Shown one piece after another: positions 55,984 to 64,000 of a DNA stretch of 64,000 nucleotides (within the stretch, counting starts at the first letter, position 1; every line of letters starts with the position of its first letter). The position numbers were made by a program, and so were the translations under genes. The notes beneath the pieces are model-generated. The model was given only the letters and a program-made list of their open reading frames with translations. It did not search any database and was not told where the DNA came from. This DNA comes from an uncultured SAR86 cluster bacterium (GTDB lineage: Bacteria; Pseudomonadota; Gammaproteobacteria; Magnimaribacterales; D2472): assembly GCA_902586925.1 (NCBI GenBank), contig CACIJE010000001.1, forward strand, positions 811,449-875,448. Reading direction: 5' to 3'.

Positions 55984-56375
55984 TCTAAATTATCTAAAGC
56001 CTCTATCATTTTTTCTTGAACTTTTTGTACAGCTTTGTATGGTCTGATCATGACCTTAAAGTTGGATATTTTGCCGTCTTCATTCCACTCAATCATATCT
56101 ACACCATTAACAGAAATTTCATCAATAAAAGTTTCAAACTCAAGCACCGAATTCATATCGTCATGAATTTCTTTGGTATATTCAAATTTTTCCATATTAA
56201 AGGATTCACCTGCTGCATGAAGATACATCATTGTTATTTCTTTTCCCTCCATAGGTTTAAAAACAACTGGCGAGGAGAAAATTGCATTATCTGCAATTAT
56301 TTCGTTTAATAATTCAAGATTATTTGATTCAATTACCTTGTGCCATTTTTTGATTAATGTTTTTGCATTTTCCAT
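55980..56375 (-). CDS. SnoaL/NTF2-like fold protein
   Basis: A 131 aa protein starting at the ATG at 56375, which has a gagg Shine-Dalgarno 7 nt away (a longer frame opens at 56396). The pattern ends (VIESNNLELLNEIIADNAIF, SSPVVFKPMEGKEITMMYL, IDEISVNGVDMIEWNEDGKI) fits the SnoaL-like/NTF2 superfamily. Ligand unknown. Confidence 0.7.
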   Translation of the reverse strand: MENAKTLIKKWHKVIESNNLELLNEIIADNAIFSSPVVFKPMEGKEITMMYLHAAGESFNMEKFEYTKEIHDDMNSVLEFETFIDEISVNGVDMIEWNEDGKISNFKVMIRPYKAVQKVQEKMIEALDNLD

Positions 56376-56514
56376 AAGTTTCCTCAATGTTTCCACGCTG
56401 CAACTAAAAGTACATTAAATATTAATATAATTTAAATATAATAATATCTATTTAAATTTTTTATAGTAGTATCTTATATGAAAAGAATAAATAAGATTTA
56501 TCTTGGAGTTTAGA

Positions 56515-56886
56515 ATGACAAATCTGGAACAAATTGAGCAATGTATTAATCTTTACTATGAAGGTTGTTGCGAGTCAGATAGTAAAAAAATTAAAGAAGC
56601 TTTTGATGAAAGTGCAATGATTAGTGGATATTTACCAGATGGACTCCATGAAATGAATCTAAATGACTTCGCAGGATTTGTATCTGCTCAACAACCTTCA
56701 CCAAAAGAAAAGGGCGATAATGAATTTTTAGAAATAATTTCAAGTGAGGTAGTTGGAGATACTGCAATTGTTAAAATAAGAGAAGAATATCTGGGAATGA
56801 TCTTTATTGATTCGTTCTCCTTTTTGAAAAAAGACAACACATGGAGAATTTATACAAAGCTATTCCATGTTGAGTCCATAATATGA
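56515..56886 (+). CDS. NTF2-like putative lumazine-binding family protein
   Basis: A 123 aa protein starting at the ATG at 56515, after a ggag Shine-Dalgarno (the frame extends to a TTG at 56503). The sequence (LYYEGCCESDSKKIKEAFDE, HEMNLNDFAGFV, VVGDTAIVKIREEYLG, FSFLKKDNTWRIYTKLFH) follows the putative lumazine-binding NTF2-like family. A second NTF2-like gene lies just before it on the other strand. Confidence 0.75.
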   Translation: MTNLEQIEQCINLYYEGCCESDSKKIKEAFDESAMISGYLPDGLHEMNLNDFAGFVSAQQPSPKEKGDNEFLEIISSEVVGDTAIVKIREEYLGMIFIDSFSFLKKDNTWRIYTKLFHVESII

Positions 56887-56911
56887 CGCATAAATTTAGA
56901 GGAGGAAAAAT

Positions 56912-57769
56912 ATGTTGTTTAAAAATAAATTAATTACAACTGCTATGATAAGTGTACTGTTTGTCACAAGCTGTTCTAATGAAATGGAAGTTGAGACTTC
57001 AAGTGAGAATTCTGATGGCGGGGGTTCAGCATTTGCTGAATTTATGGCCTGTACCGCAGGCCCAGATTTTAATGCTGAAAATGCTATGAAAATGATTGGT
57101 GAATGGCGAAAATTAATTACAGCTGAATCACTTTATGGTGCATGGGGATATGTTCCTGCAGCAGAAACAAATAGCTCAGGTGAAACCTTATGGTGGGAGC
57201 TAAATTGGTCTTCAAAAGAAGATGCTGATTCTGCTTGGAGTGAATGGTCTGAAAATGCAGATGGACAAGCTTGGGCAGAGGAATACTCAAGTGTTATGGC
57301 TTGTGATGGAGAAGGAAGAAATTCTTTTATAGCAGAATATCCAATTTCACCTGGTACCTATGGTGATACAAACGAAAGTGGTTATTTCTACAGCGAATTC
57401 TATCTTTGCAGTTTCACTGAGGGTTCCGATGAAACAGATGCACTAGAATTTTTACCCGGTTTTAGCAATGCTGTAAGCAATGCTGACTATAGCGGAACTA
57501 ATTATTCAATTGGAAACTATTTTCCATTTAAAAATGAAAATGGATCTCATGCCAATCCTGATGTAGATTTTTTGTGGGCAAATTTTACAGAAAGTAAAGA
57601 ATCTATGGATAAAGCTCAAGCATCCTTTGAAAAAGATGTTAGAGATGAAATGTTTCCAATATTTAGTAAATTTGCAACCTGTGCAGAAATGCCAGATGTT
57701 TATAATAGTTGGACTTTTTATAACAGTTCTGCAAAAGAATTTATGCCAGATTTTACATCCATGAATTAA
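56912..57769 (+). CDS. Uncharacterised lipoprotein with an internal duplication
   Basis: A 285 aa protein with a signal peptide and lipobox ending at Cys21 (LFVTSCS). After a Ser/Gly/Glu-rich linker there are two similar halves: about residues 42-120 (FMACTAGPDFNAENAMKMIG, then ETLWWELNWSSKEDADSAW) and about 165-260 (FYLCSFTEGSDETDALEFL, then VDFLWANFTESKESMDKAQ). Each has a Cys and a W-x-N/F strand followed by a helix. Function unknown. A strong terminator follows. Confidence 0.7.
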   Translation: MLFKNKLITTAMISVLFVTSCSNEMEVETSSENSDGGGSAFAEFMACTAGPDFNAENAMKMIGEWRKLITAESLYGAWGYVPAAETNSSGETLWWELNWSSKEDADSAWSEWSENADGQAWAEEYSSVMACDGEGRNSFIAEYPISPGTYGDTNESGYFYSEFYLCSFTEGSDETDALEFLPGFSNAVSNADYSGTNYSIGNYFPFKNENGSHANPDVDFLWANFTESKESMDKAQASFEKDVRDEMFPIFSKFATCAEMPDVYNSWTFYNSSAKEFMPDFTSMN

Positions 57770-57780
57770 TTTAAAATTAA

Positions 57781-57812
57781 AAAGAAGCTGCTTGACGCAG
57801 CTTCTTTTTTTT
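57781..57812 (+). terminator. Rho-independent terminator after the lipoprotein gene
   Basis: An 11 bp stem aaagaagctgc (57781-57791) and gcagcttcttt (57797-57807) with loop ttgac and a following T-run. It lies about 20 bp before the ald start, so ald has its own promoter or relies on readthrough. Confidence 0.92.
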
Positions 57813-57831
57813 GTGTTACATTTTACATATT

Positions 57832-58923
57832 ATGATTATTGGTGTTCCATCAGAAGTAAAAAATAATGAAAATCGTGTGGGTTTAACTCCGAGTTCTGTC
57901 AAAACTATTGTCGAATCAGGACATGAAGTCAAAATCCAATCAAATGCTGGTGCTAACATTGGATATCTAGACAACCAATATATCAATGCAGGTGCGAAAT
58001 TAGTTGAAACTGCAGAAGCTTTATATGCCTCATCTGAGATGATCGTAAAAGTAAAAGAACCTGTTCCAGATGAATATAAATTTCTTAGAAATGATTTAAC
58101 TCTATTTGCATATTTACATCTCGCCGGTGATCCTGAAAATGCAAAAAAATTAATTGATACTGGTGTTACAGGCATAGCTTATGAAACTGTGACATCTGAA
58201 GATGGCTCAATGCCACTTCTTGCTCCAATGAGCAATATTGCAGGTCAGCTTGCTGTTATTGTTGGTTCATATCATTTATTAAAACCTTATAAGGGAAAAG
58301 GTGTTTTGATAGGACAAATGCAGGACATGAATCCAAGAGTTGTTACTGTTATCGGCGCTGGAGTTTCTGGGACTCAATCAATTATAAAAGCGTTAGATAA
58401 TAATGCTTTTGTGAAAGTAGTTGATTCATCTCAATCAAAATTAGATGAGCTAAAATTACAATTTGGTTCAGATAACATTGAATATATTTTTTCTACTAAA
58501 GACTCAATCCAATCGTCAATTAATGAATCAGATTTAGTGATTGGAAGTGTTTACGTAGTAGGCAAAGAGGCTCCAAAAGTAATTACGAAAGATATGTTAT
58601 CTCAAATGAAGCCAGGGACTGTGATGGTTGATGTTTCAATTGATCAGGGTGGTTGTTTTGAGACAAGCAGGCCAACAACTCATGATAATCCAATATTTTT
58701 AGAAAATAACATTGTTCATTATTGCGTTACAAACATGCCAGGCGCAGTTCCATTAACTGCAACGGAAGCACTTAATAAGGTAACTCCTTCATATATTAAA
58801 GAGCTTGCTAACAAAGGAATTCAAAGTGCTTTGGATGAAAATAAACATTTAAAAAATGGTTTAAACATCAAAGATGGTTTCATTGCACATCCAGGTGTTA
58901 AGGAAGCCCTTGAATCAAAATAA
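57832..58923 (+). CDS. ald: Alanine dehydrogenase
   Basis: NAD-dependent interconversion of alanine and pyruvate plus ammonia. From the ATG at 57832 it has 363 aa: MIIGVPSEVKNNENRVGLTP, the substrate Lys in MIVKVKEPVPDEY and His in FAYLHLAGD. The Rossmann motif is VVTVIGAGVSGTQSI, and the catalytic Asp segment is MVDVSIDQGGCFETSRPTTH. The frame opens upstream at a TTG in the terminator's T-run, which is not a likely start. Confidence 0.93.
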   Translation: MIIGVPSEVKNNENRVGLTPSSVKTIVESGHEVKIQSNAGANIGYLDNQYINAGAKLVETAEALYASSEMIVKVKEPVPDEYKFLRNDLTLFAYLHLAGDPENAKKLIDTGVTGIAYETVTSEDGSMPLLAPMSNIAGQLAVIVGSYHLLKPYKGKGVLIGQMQDMNPRVVTVIGAGVSGTQSIIKALDNNAFVKVVDSSQSKLDELKLQFGSDNIEYIFSTKDSIQSSINESDLVIGSVYVVGKEAPKVITKDMLSQMKPGTVMVDVSIDQGGCFETSRPTTHDNPIFLENNIVHYCVTNMPGAVPLTATEALNKVTPSYIKELANKGIQSALDENKHLKNGLNIKDGFIAHPGVKEALESK

Positions 58924-58930
58924 TTAAGAA

Positions 58931-60268
58931 TTGATTAGGTATTTATTAATATTATCTCTATATTTTCCTGTTTCTTTAATTGGAAATGACTCTAAAAATG
59001 CATTAATTGAGAGTTATGAGAATTCATCTTATCCAAATAAAATAAATATCGTTATAAAGGATAATATTGATATTAAAGGCAAAGTAACATCTGCTGGTTC
59101 ATTAGCATTAAAAGATAATATTGCAGATAAAAACGCCTTTATTATCGATAAATTAATTCAAGCCAATTATTTCATTTCAGGCAAAGCTAATCTTTCTGAA
59201 TGGGCAAATTTTAGATCAGAGGATTCTGTTAGTGGGTGGTCTAGTTATGGTGGACAAACAATGCACTTTAATGATGATGAATTTAATCCATGTGGGTCAT
59301 CTTCAGGTTCTGCAGTTGCTGTTGCAACTGGATTAGTTGATATTGCTATTGGGACAGAAACAAATGGTTCAATATCATGTCCATCTTCTATTAACGGAAT
59401 AGTAGGAATGAAGCCAACAACTGGTCTTGTAAGTAGATCAGGAATTATTCCAATTTCAGCATCTCAGGATACTGCAGGGCCAATGGGTAAAAATGTTGCA
59501 ATAGTTGCGAAAACCTTAGAGGCAATTTCTGGAGTTGATACGAATGATAGGTCAACATTACTAATTCCTGATGATTTCGATTTTAATTTTACTATCGCTG
59601 TTAAAAACAAAAGGCTTGATGGATTGAGATTTGGACTATTAAATTCAAATAATACTAATCAGAATATTGTTAACCTGCATAATGAAATAAAAGAAATCGT
59701 CTCTTCTTTGGGTGGAGTTGTTATTGATATCAACGATAAAAGAATTTATCCAGATGATGCTGAGTATTACATCCTTCTATATGAATTTAGAACTGGTTTA
59801 GAGGAGTATTTATATCAATCAAATTCCGCAATGAAAAGCTTAGAAGACATTATTAATTTTAACAACTTAAATAAAAAAACTGTAATGCCTTATTTTGGCC
59901 AAGATATTTTTTATAAATCTCTTGAAAGTAATAACTATTTAAAATATTTATGGTCAAAATATCAAACCAATCGTTCATATAAGGCAACTTTGGAATTATG
60001 GAATGAATATGATTTAGATGGATTTATTGGTTTGACAAGAGGAACACCTTGGAAGATAAATTATAAAGGAGGTGATTGGCCAGCAATGAAAAATACCCTA
60101 CTGATAAGTAGTGGAGGATTTGCTGCACATAATGGAATGCCACATATCACAATTCCTTATTTTAAGATAAATAATTTTCCAATTGGAATTTCAATAATTA
60201 GCAAACGCTGGGATGACAAATCAATAATTAAATACGCTGCTGCTATAGAGAAAACCAAATTAAATTAA
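58931..60268 (+). CDS. Exported amidase-signature hydrolase
   Basis: A 445 aa amidase-signature protein with a Ser-cisSer-Lys triad: Lys43 (IVIKDNIDI), Ser about 124 (GSSSGSAVA) and Ser147 (TETNGSISCPSS). It begins at a TTG and its first 18 residues are a signal peptide (YLLILSLYFPVSLIGN), so it acts outside the cytoplasm. This differs from cytosolic GatA. Likely an amide hydrolase; substrate unknown. No ATG lies near the N-terminus. Confidence 0.78.
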   Translation: MIRYLLILSLYFPVSLIGNDSKNALIESYENSSYPNKINIVIKDNIDIKGKVTSAGSLALKDNIADKNAFIIDKLIQANYFISGKANLSEWANFRSEDSVSGWSSYGGQTMHFNDDEFNPCGSSSGSAVAVATGLVDIAIGTETNGSISCPSSINGIVGMKPTTGLVSRSGIIPISASQDTAGPMGKNVAIVAKTLEAISGVDTNDRSTLLIPDDFDFNFTIAVKNKRLDGLRFGLLNSNNTNQNIVNLHNEIKEIVSSLGGVVIDINDKRIYPDDAEYYILLYEFRTGLEEYLYQSNSAMKSLEDIINFNNLNKKTVMPYFGQDIFYKSLESNNYLKYLWSKYQTNRSYKATLELWNEYDLDGFIGLTRGTPWKINYKGGDWPAMKNTLLISSGGFAAHNGMPHITIPYFKINNFPIGISIISKRWDDKSIIKYAAAIEKTKLN

Positions 60269-60301
60269 TTTATAATTAAAGTAAAGAATAAAGGATTACT
60301 T

Positions 60302-61309
60302 ATGGAAAAAGTTTTAGTTACTGGCGCTACTGGTTATATAGCACTTCATTGTATTCAACAATTACTATACAAAGGATATGCAGTAAATGGATCAATAAGG
60401 TCTCCTGAAAGAAAGAACGAAGTGATAGATGCACTAAAACAATGTAATACTTCGACTGAAAATTTAAATTTGTTTAATTTTGATCTTACAAACGATGAGG
60501 GTTGGGATGAAGGAATGCAAGGTTGTGATTACCTTCTTCATATAGCATCTCCTCTTGCTCTTCAGAATTATGAAGAAGATTATTTTGTAAAACCTGCTGT
60601 TGAAGGAGCAATGCGGGCATTAAATTTTGCAAAAAAACATAATGTAAAAAAGGTAGTTTTAACATCATCCGTTGCTGCAATTTTTGAGACAGGAACAGAA
60701 AAGGTTTTTTATGATGAAAGTGATTGGTCTGATCCAAATAGTCCAAAAATAAGCAATTATGCAAAAAGTAAAACTCTTGCTGAAAAAGCTGCATGGAATT
60801 TTGTAGAACAAGAAGATAATCCCTTTGAATTCACTGTAATTAATCCAGCCTTAGTTATAGGACCATCACTTTCAGGAGATCTTGGTGTCTCAAATACAGC
60901 AATAGAAATGGTTGTAACTGGTAAAATGCCTGTTGCAATTCCCATACAATTTGGTTTTGTTGATGTTAGAGACGTGGCATCTGCTCATGTTCTTGCAATG
61001 GAGAATAAATCAAGTAACGGAGAAAGATTTGCTTTAGCAGAGTGTGATTTGTGGTACAAAGATATTGCAAAGCTTTTAAGAGAAAATGGATTTAATAAAG
61101 CCCCAACATTTGCGGTACCAGTATGGTTAGCAAAAATAATGGCAAATTTTAATGAGCAGTTAAAAGTAACGGCTCCATATTTAGGTCGAGTAAGAAGTGT
61201 TGCCAAAACGACAAAAGCTAAAGATATTTTAGGGTGGAACCCAAGGCCTTCAGAAGAATCTATATTAGAAATAGCAAATCAAATAAAAGACATGGGGCTA
61301 ATCAAATAA
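60302..61309 (+). CDS. NAD-dependent epimerase/dehydratase, dihydroflavonol reductase-like
   Basis: A 335 aa extended SDR. The nucleotide motif is TGATGYIALHCIQQL and the catalytic Tyr153-x3-Lys157 lies in SNYAKSKTLAEKAA. The sequence SSVAAIFETG and the EEDYFVKPAVEGAMRAL stretch resemble dihydroflavonol-4-reductase/cinnamoyl-CoA-like reductases. An aldehyde or ketone reduction is likely; the substrate is not known. It overlaps the convergent steroid-reductase-like gene by 8 nt. Shine-Dalgarno aaagga. Confidence 0.83.
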   Translation: MEKVLVTGATGYIALHCIQQLLYKGYAVNGSIRSPERKNEVIDALKQCNTSTENLNLFNFDLTNDEGWDEGMQGCDYLLHIASPLALQNYEEDYFVKPAVEGAMRALNFAKKHNVKKVVLTSSVAAIFETGTEKVFYDESDWSDPNSPKISNYAKSKTLAEKAAWNFVEQEDNPFEFTVINPALVIGPSLSGDLGVSNTAIEMVVTGKMPVAIPIQFGFVDVRDVASAHVLAMENKSSNGERFALAECDLWYKDIAKLLRENGFNKAPTFAVPVWLAKIMANFNEQLKVTAPYLGRVRSVAKTTKAKDILGWNPRPSEESILEIANQIKDMGLIK

Positions 61310-62051
61310 TACCTGGGATGATTGCCTTTCGTTCTTTTGGATAATTATCAAATTTATCTATGTACCACTTATGGTGTGCAATTGCCCTAGGAAAAAGATT
61401 TGCTATAACCCATATTAGAAAGACAAAACCTGAAATACTAAAAGTTAATATAGCCCATCCCAACCATTCTATTATTTCTCCAAAATAATTAGGCGCAGAC
61501 AAATACTTATATAAAAATTGATCAGGTAAATGATATCCAGGACCTTTATTTCTTTTCATACTATTAATTATGTAATCAGATTTAATATTTATAAACATAC
61601 CAAAGAGGAAGATTGATAATCCAATTATAAAAGCAGGACTCATAAACCAGTCTTCAGAATATTGAGTAAAGTAAAAAATTCCAAAGGCTTGAATGCTAAC
61701 ATTTATAACATTGAATAAAAATGCTGATAAAGCTATTGAAATTGGCATTTTTGGATTAGTCATTTCGATTACAAAAGGATAAATAAAAGTTCTGTGTATA
61801 TAGTGTGTTAGCCATATACAAAGAAATATTTTATGAATCATCTCTAATTGTTCTCTTACAATTAAAGCTAAGGCTACCATTAAAATAACACAGGGTGACT
61901 CCATAACTACCCAACCAAACCTTGCAGGGATTTTTATTCCCCATCCATCTTTAATATGCCTTCCATACGGCGCATTTTCGTAAAACAAATAAACGAAAGT
62001 TATCAAACCTATTGCTACCCAAATAAAAAGAAAGATGTAAAAATTTTCCAT
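61302..62051 (-). CDS. 3-oxo-5-alpha-steroid 4-dehydrogenase family membrane reductase
   Basis: A 249 aa protein with six or seven hydrophobic segments. The C-terminal motifs YKYLSAPNYFGEIIEWLGWA and NLFPRAIAHHKWYIDKFDNY, ending PKERKAIIPGI, are the diagnostic signature of steroid 5-alpha-reductases and their relatives. An NADPH-dependent reduction of an enone in a steroid or polyprenoid lipid is inferred. Bacterial members are known, but this one has no adjacent steroid pathway. Confidence 0.85.
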   Translation of the reverse strand: MENFYIFLFIWVAIGLITFVYLFYENAPYGRHIKDGWGIKIPARFGWVVMESPCVILMVALALIVREQLEMIHKIFLCIWLTHYIHRTFIYPFVIEMTNPKMPISIALSAFLFNVINVSIQAFGIFYFTQYSEDWFMSPAFIIGLSIFLFGMFINIKSDYIINSMKRNKGPGYHLPDQFLYKYLSAPNYFGEIIEWLGWAILTFSISGFVFLIWVIANLFPRAIAHHKWYIDKFDNYPKERKAIIPGII

Positions 62052-62130
62052 AAAAGTATATAAACAAAGTTTACAGTTTTGATTCTAAATCATAAACTTA
62101 TTGTTGAGTTTTTTTTTGGGAAATATATTT

Positions 62131-63807
62131 ATGGAAAAATATGATTTTATTATTCTTGGCGCTGGATCTGCAGGATGTGTTCTTGCAAACAGACTTAGTG
62201 AGAATCCTGATAACAAAGTTTGTTTAATTGAAGCCGGTTCAAAAGATAGTGATATTAGAATACATATCCCAATTGGCTTTGCCTTCTTTGGTCCAAATAA
62301 TCCTGTGAGTTGGAACTACGAAACTGTTCCTCAAAAAGAGTTTGAAAAAGTTGCAATAGCCGAACCTGCAACTGCAGTTGTAGATTCAACTGGAGGCATT
62401 CATGAAGTTGAGACTGAGTCTTTAGAGCATAGAAGAGGGTTTCAACCTAGAGGCAAAACACTTGGTGGCTCAAGTTCAATCAATGCAATGCTATATGTCA
62501 GAGGTCATAAATGGGATTATGATCATTGGTCTCAATTAGGTAACGAGGGCTGGTCTTATGAGGAAGTATTGCCATATTTTACAAAAGCCGAGCATAATGA
62601 AATGTTTGATAATGAGTTTCACGGACAGGATGGACCATTGAATGTTTCAAAGATTCGTCATGAAAATCAACCTGTAAAAGATTTTGTAAAATCTGGTTCT
62701 GAGATATATGGATTTAACGAAGACTTTAATGGTGAAGAACAAGAGGGAATCGGTTTTTATCAATGCACTCAAAAAGATGGAAAAAGATGCAGTGCTGCTA
62801 AAGCATATTTAGTTCCTTGTTTAAATAGAGATAATTTGACTGTTATTACAGATACAAACGTAAATAAAATTATCGTAGAAAATAAAAAAGCGATCGGTGT
62901 GGAGTGTATAAATAAAGATGGTGAATATTTTATTTTAAATTCAAATAAAGAGGTTCTTCTTTCTTCAGGTGCATTTGGCTCTCCTCAAATTATGCTTAGA
63001 TCTGGTATTGGACCGAAAGAAGAAATTACAAAACATGGAATTGAACTAAATCATGAACTACCAGGTGTTGGTAAAAATCTTCAAGACCATATCGATTATC
63101 TTACCGTGCACAGATATAACTCTATTAAATTAATTGGGATTTCGCTTAAATCGATTTTTTTCAAATTCCCAATTGAAATTTTAAAATATATTTTTGCCAA
63201 AGTTGGAATTTTTACTTCGACAGTCGCTGAAGCTGGTGGCTTTATAAAATCAAGGGAAAATATTGAGATTCCTGACATACAACTCCATTTTCTTCCAACT
63301 ATGGTAGTAGACCATGGACGAAAGCAGATGTGGGGTCATGGATTAGGCTGCCACATGTGTCTTTTAAGACCAAAATCCAGAGGAGAGGTAACATTAAAAT
63401 CATCAGATCCTTATGAAGATCCAAATATCGATCCAAAGTTCTTGTCACATCCTGATGATATGAAGGATATGATAGCAGGATACAAAAAAATGATGAACAT
63501 TATGAATATTGATTCTTTTTCAAAATATACATCTAATTCAATAAGGCCAATTGACATCAATAGTGACCAAGAAATTGAACAGGCAATAAGAGAAGAGGCT
63601 GACACCGTTTATCATCCTGTGGGAACATGCAAAATGGGCTCTGATGAAATGTCAGTTGTCGATAGTTCACTAAAGGTTCATGGAATCAAAGGATTAAGAG
63701 TAATTGATGCTTCAATAATGCCAACACTTGTAGGTGGTAACACAAATGCTCCTACCATTATGATTGGAGAGAAAGCCTCAGACATGATTCTAAATGATTG
63801 GAATTAG
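62131..63807 (+). CDS. GMC-family FAD-dependent oxidoreductase (choline dehydrogenase-like)
   Basis: A 558 aa flavoprotein oxidising an alcohol. From the ATG at 62131: FAD motif DFIILGAGSAGCVLANRLSE, the GMC signature RGKTLGGSSSINAMLYVRG, SSGAFGSPQIMLRSGIGP, and the C-terminal active-site HPVGTCKMG and NTNAPTIMIGEKASDMI (His and Asn). An extra segment around residues 85-105 precedes the signature. Possible substrates are choline or other alcohols; not determined. Betaine aldehyde dehydrogenase is not adjacent. Confidence 0.88.
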   Translation: MEKYDFIILGAGSAGCVLANRLSENPDNKVCLIEAGSKDSDIRIHIPIGFAFFGPNNPVSWNYETVPQKEFEKVAIAEPATAVVDSTGGIHEVETESLEHRRGFQPRGKTLGGSSSINAMLYVRGHKWDYDHWSQLGNEGWSYEEVLPYFTKAEHNEMFDNEFHGQDGPLNVSKIRHENQPVKDFVKSGSEIYGFNEDFNGEEQEGIGFYQCTQKDGKRCSAAKAYLVPCLNRDNLTVITDTNVNKIIVENKKAIGVECINKDGEYFILNSNKEVLLSSGAFGSPQIMLRSGIGPKEEITKHGIELNHELPGVGKNLQDHIDYLTVHRYNSIKLIGISLKSIFFKFPIEILKYIFAKVGIFTSTVAEAGGFIKSRENIEIPDIQLHFLPTMVVDHGRKQMWGHGLGCHMCLLRPKSRGEVTLKSSDPYEDPNIDPKFLSHPDDMKDMIAGYKKMMNIMNIDSFSKYTSNSIRPIDINSDQEIEQAIREEADTVYHPVGTCKMGSDEMSVVDSSLKVHGIKGLRVIDASIMPTLVGGNTNAPTIMIGEKASDMILNDWN

Positions 63808-63813
63808 ATACAA

Positions 63814-64000
63814 TTGAAAACATTAACCATTTTTTTTGCACTATTTAACTTGAGTTTATTTGCAAATGATTATTTGGTGATTGATGTACGAACAGGGCAA
63901 GAATATAAAACTGGCCATGTTGAAGAGGCATTAAACATAGAGTGGCAAGATATTTCACAAATTATAGAAGATATTAAAAAAAACAAAAAATTATATCTGT
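63814..64000 (+). CDS. Exported rhodanese-like protein (3' end outside window)
   Basis: The frame from TTG at 63814 gives a signal peptide (KTLTIFFALFNLSLFA) and the rhodanese start YLVIDVRTGQEYKTGHVEEA, then LNIEW, and runs off the window. The active-site Cys would lie beyond the edge. PspE-like periplasmic single-domain rhodanese is likely. The start codon is uncertain because there is no nearby ATG. Confidence 0.65.
   Translation, partial: MKTLTIFFALFNLSLFANDYLVIDVRTGQEYKTGHVEEALNIEWQDISQIIEDIKKNKKLYL

Noticed and set aside
60486-60794. Minus-strand 102 aa frame in the epimerase gene
   Set aside because: Gln/Leu-rich antisense of a well-conserved SDR; no supporting signals.

Overview
The window is one contiguous, AT-rich, gene-dense stretch of bacterial chromosome. 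Gene spacing is tight: many 1-14 nt overlaps, ATGA or TAATG stop-start junctions, and a few GTG or TTG starts. Gammaproteobacterial gene order is visible throughout: ileS-lspA-ispH, groES-groEL, rpsP-rimM-trmD-rplS beside a divergent ypjD-corB pair, xerD-dsbC-hom-thrC-prfB-lysS, rpoE-rseA-mucD-lepA-lepB-rnc-era-recO-acpS, queA-tgt-yajC-secD-secF, and suhB divergent from trmJ. Together with the low GC and compactness this suggests a streamlined marine gammaproteobacterium of SAR86 type. That assignment is inference from gene content; no rRNA gene is present to confirm it.

Layout. 1-6.3 kb: end of ileS, lipoprotein signal peptidase, IspH, muropeptide recycling (AmpD, AmpG) and the chaperonin operon, closed by a strong terminator. 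6.4-18.9 kb: a PuuD-like membrane protein, CorC/YpjD on the minus strand, the S16/RimM/TrmD/L19 operon, XerD, DsbC, threonine biosynthesis, RF2 and LysRS. 18.9-31.5 kb: malate dehydrogenase, an SDR and a GST, class Ia ribonucleotide reductase with a recognisable NrdR/DnaA control region, glycerol kinase, an orphan ABC ATPase, a SerA-like dehydrogenase, a DnaA-box-rich AT-rich gap, Ung and YgfZ. 31.5-44.1 kb: SdhE, the sigma-E module, then LepA, LepB, RNase III, Era, RecO, AcpS, Adk, TsaB, UppP, RsmJ and a carnitine-type dioxygenase. 44-53 kb: a cadherin/cupredoxin lipoprotein, tRNA-Leu(CAA), QueA/Tgt, SecDF-YajC, SuhB, TrmJ and tRNA-Glu(UUC). 53.3-57.8 kb: accessory tract downstream of tRNA-Glu with short direct repeats, small membrane or secreted proteins, a cupin, an RRM protein, NTF2-like proteins and a lipoprotein. 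57.8-64 kb: alanine dehydrogenase, an exported amidase, an NAD-dependent reductase, a steroid 5-alpha-reductase-like enzyme, a GMC oxidoreductase and the start of an exported rhodanese.

Most unusual content. In the single operon rpsP-rimM-trmD-rplS both ribosomal proteins carry large low-complexity extensions of the same Ala-Pro-Ala-Glu-Glu type. S16 has a C-terminal tail of 31 units arranged as a higher-order block of about 99 bp. L19 has a 159-residue N-terminal extension holding an FtsY-like aromatic/amphipathic start, a Rho_N/SAP-like helical segment and then the acidic linker. Separately, several housekeeping enzymes have lost canonical catalytic or metal ligands while the fold signature is kept: RNase III (catalytic Asp to Gly), Tgt (two of three zinc cysteines to Ser) and SuhB (several metal ligands replaced). 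TsaB is unusually short, and malate dehydrogenase has a 6-residue insertion in the active-site loop.
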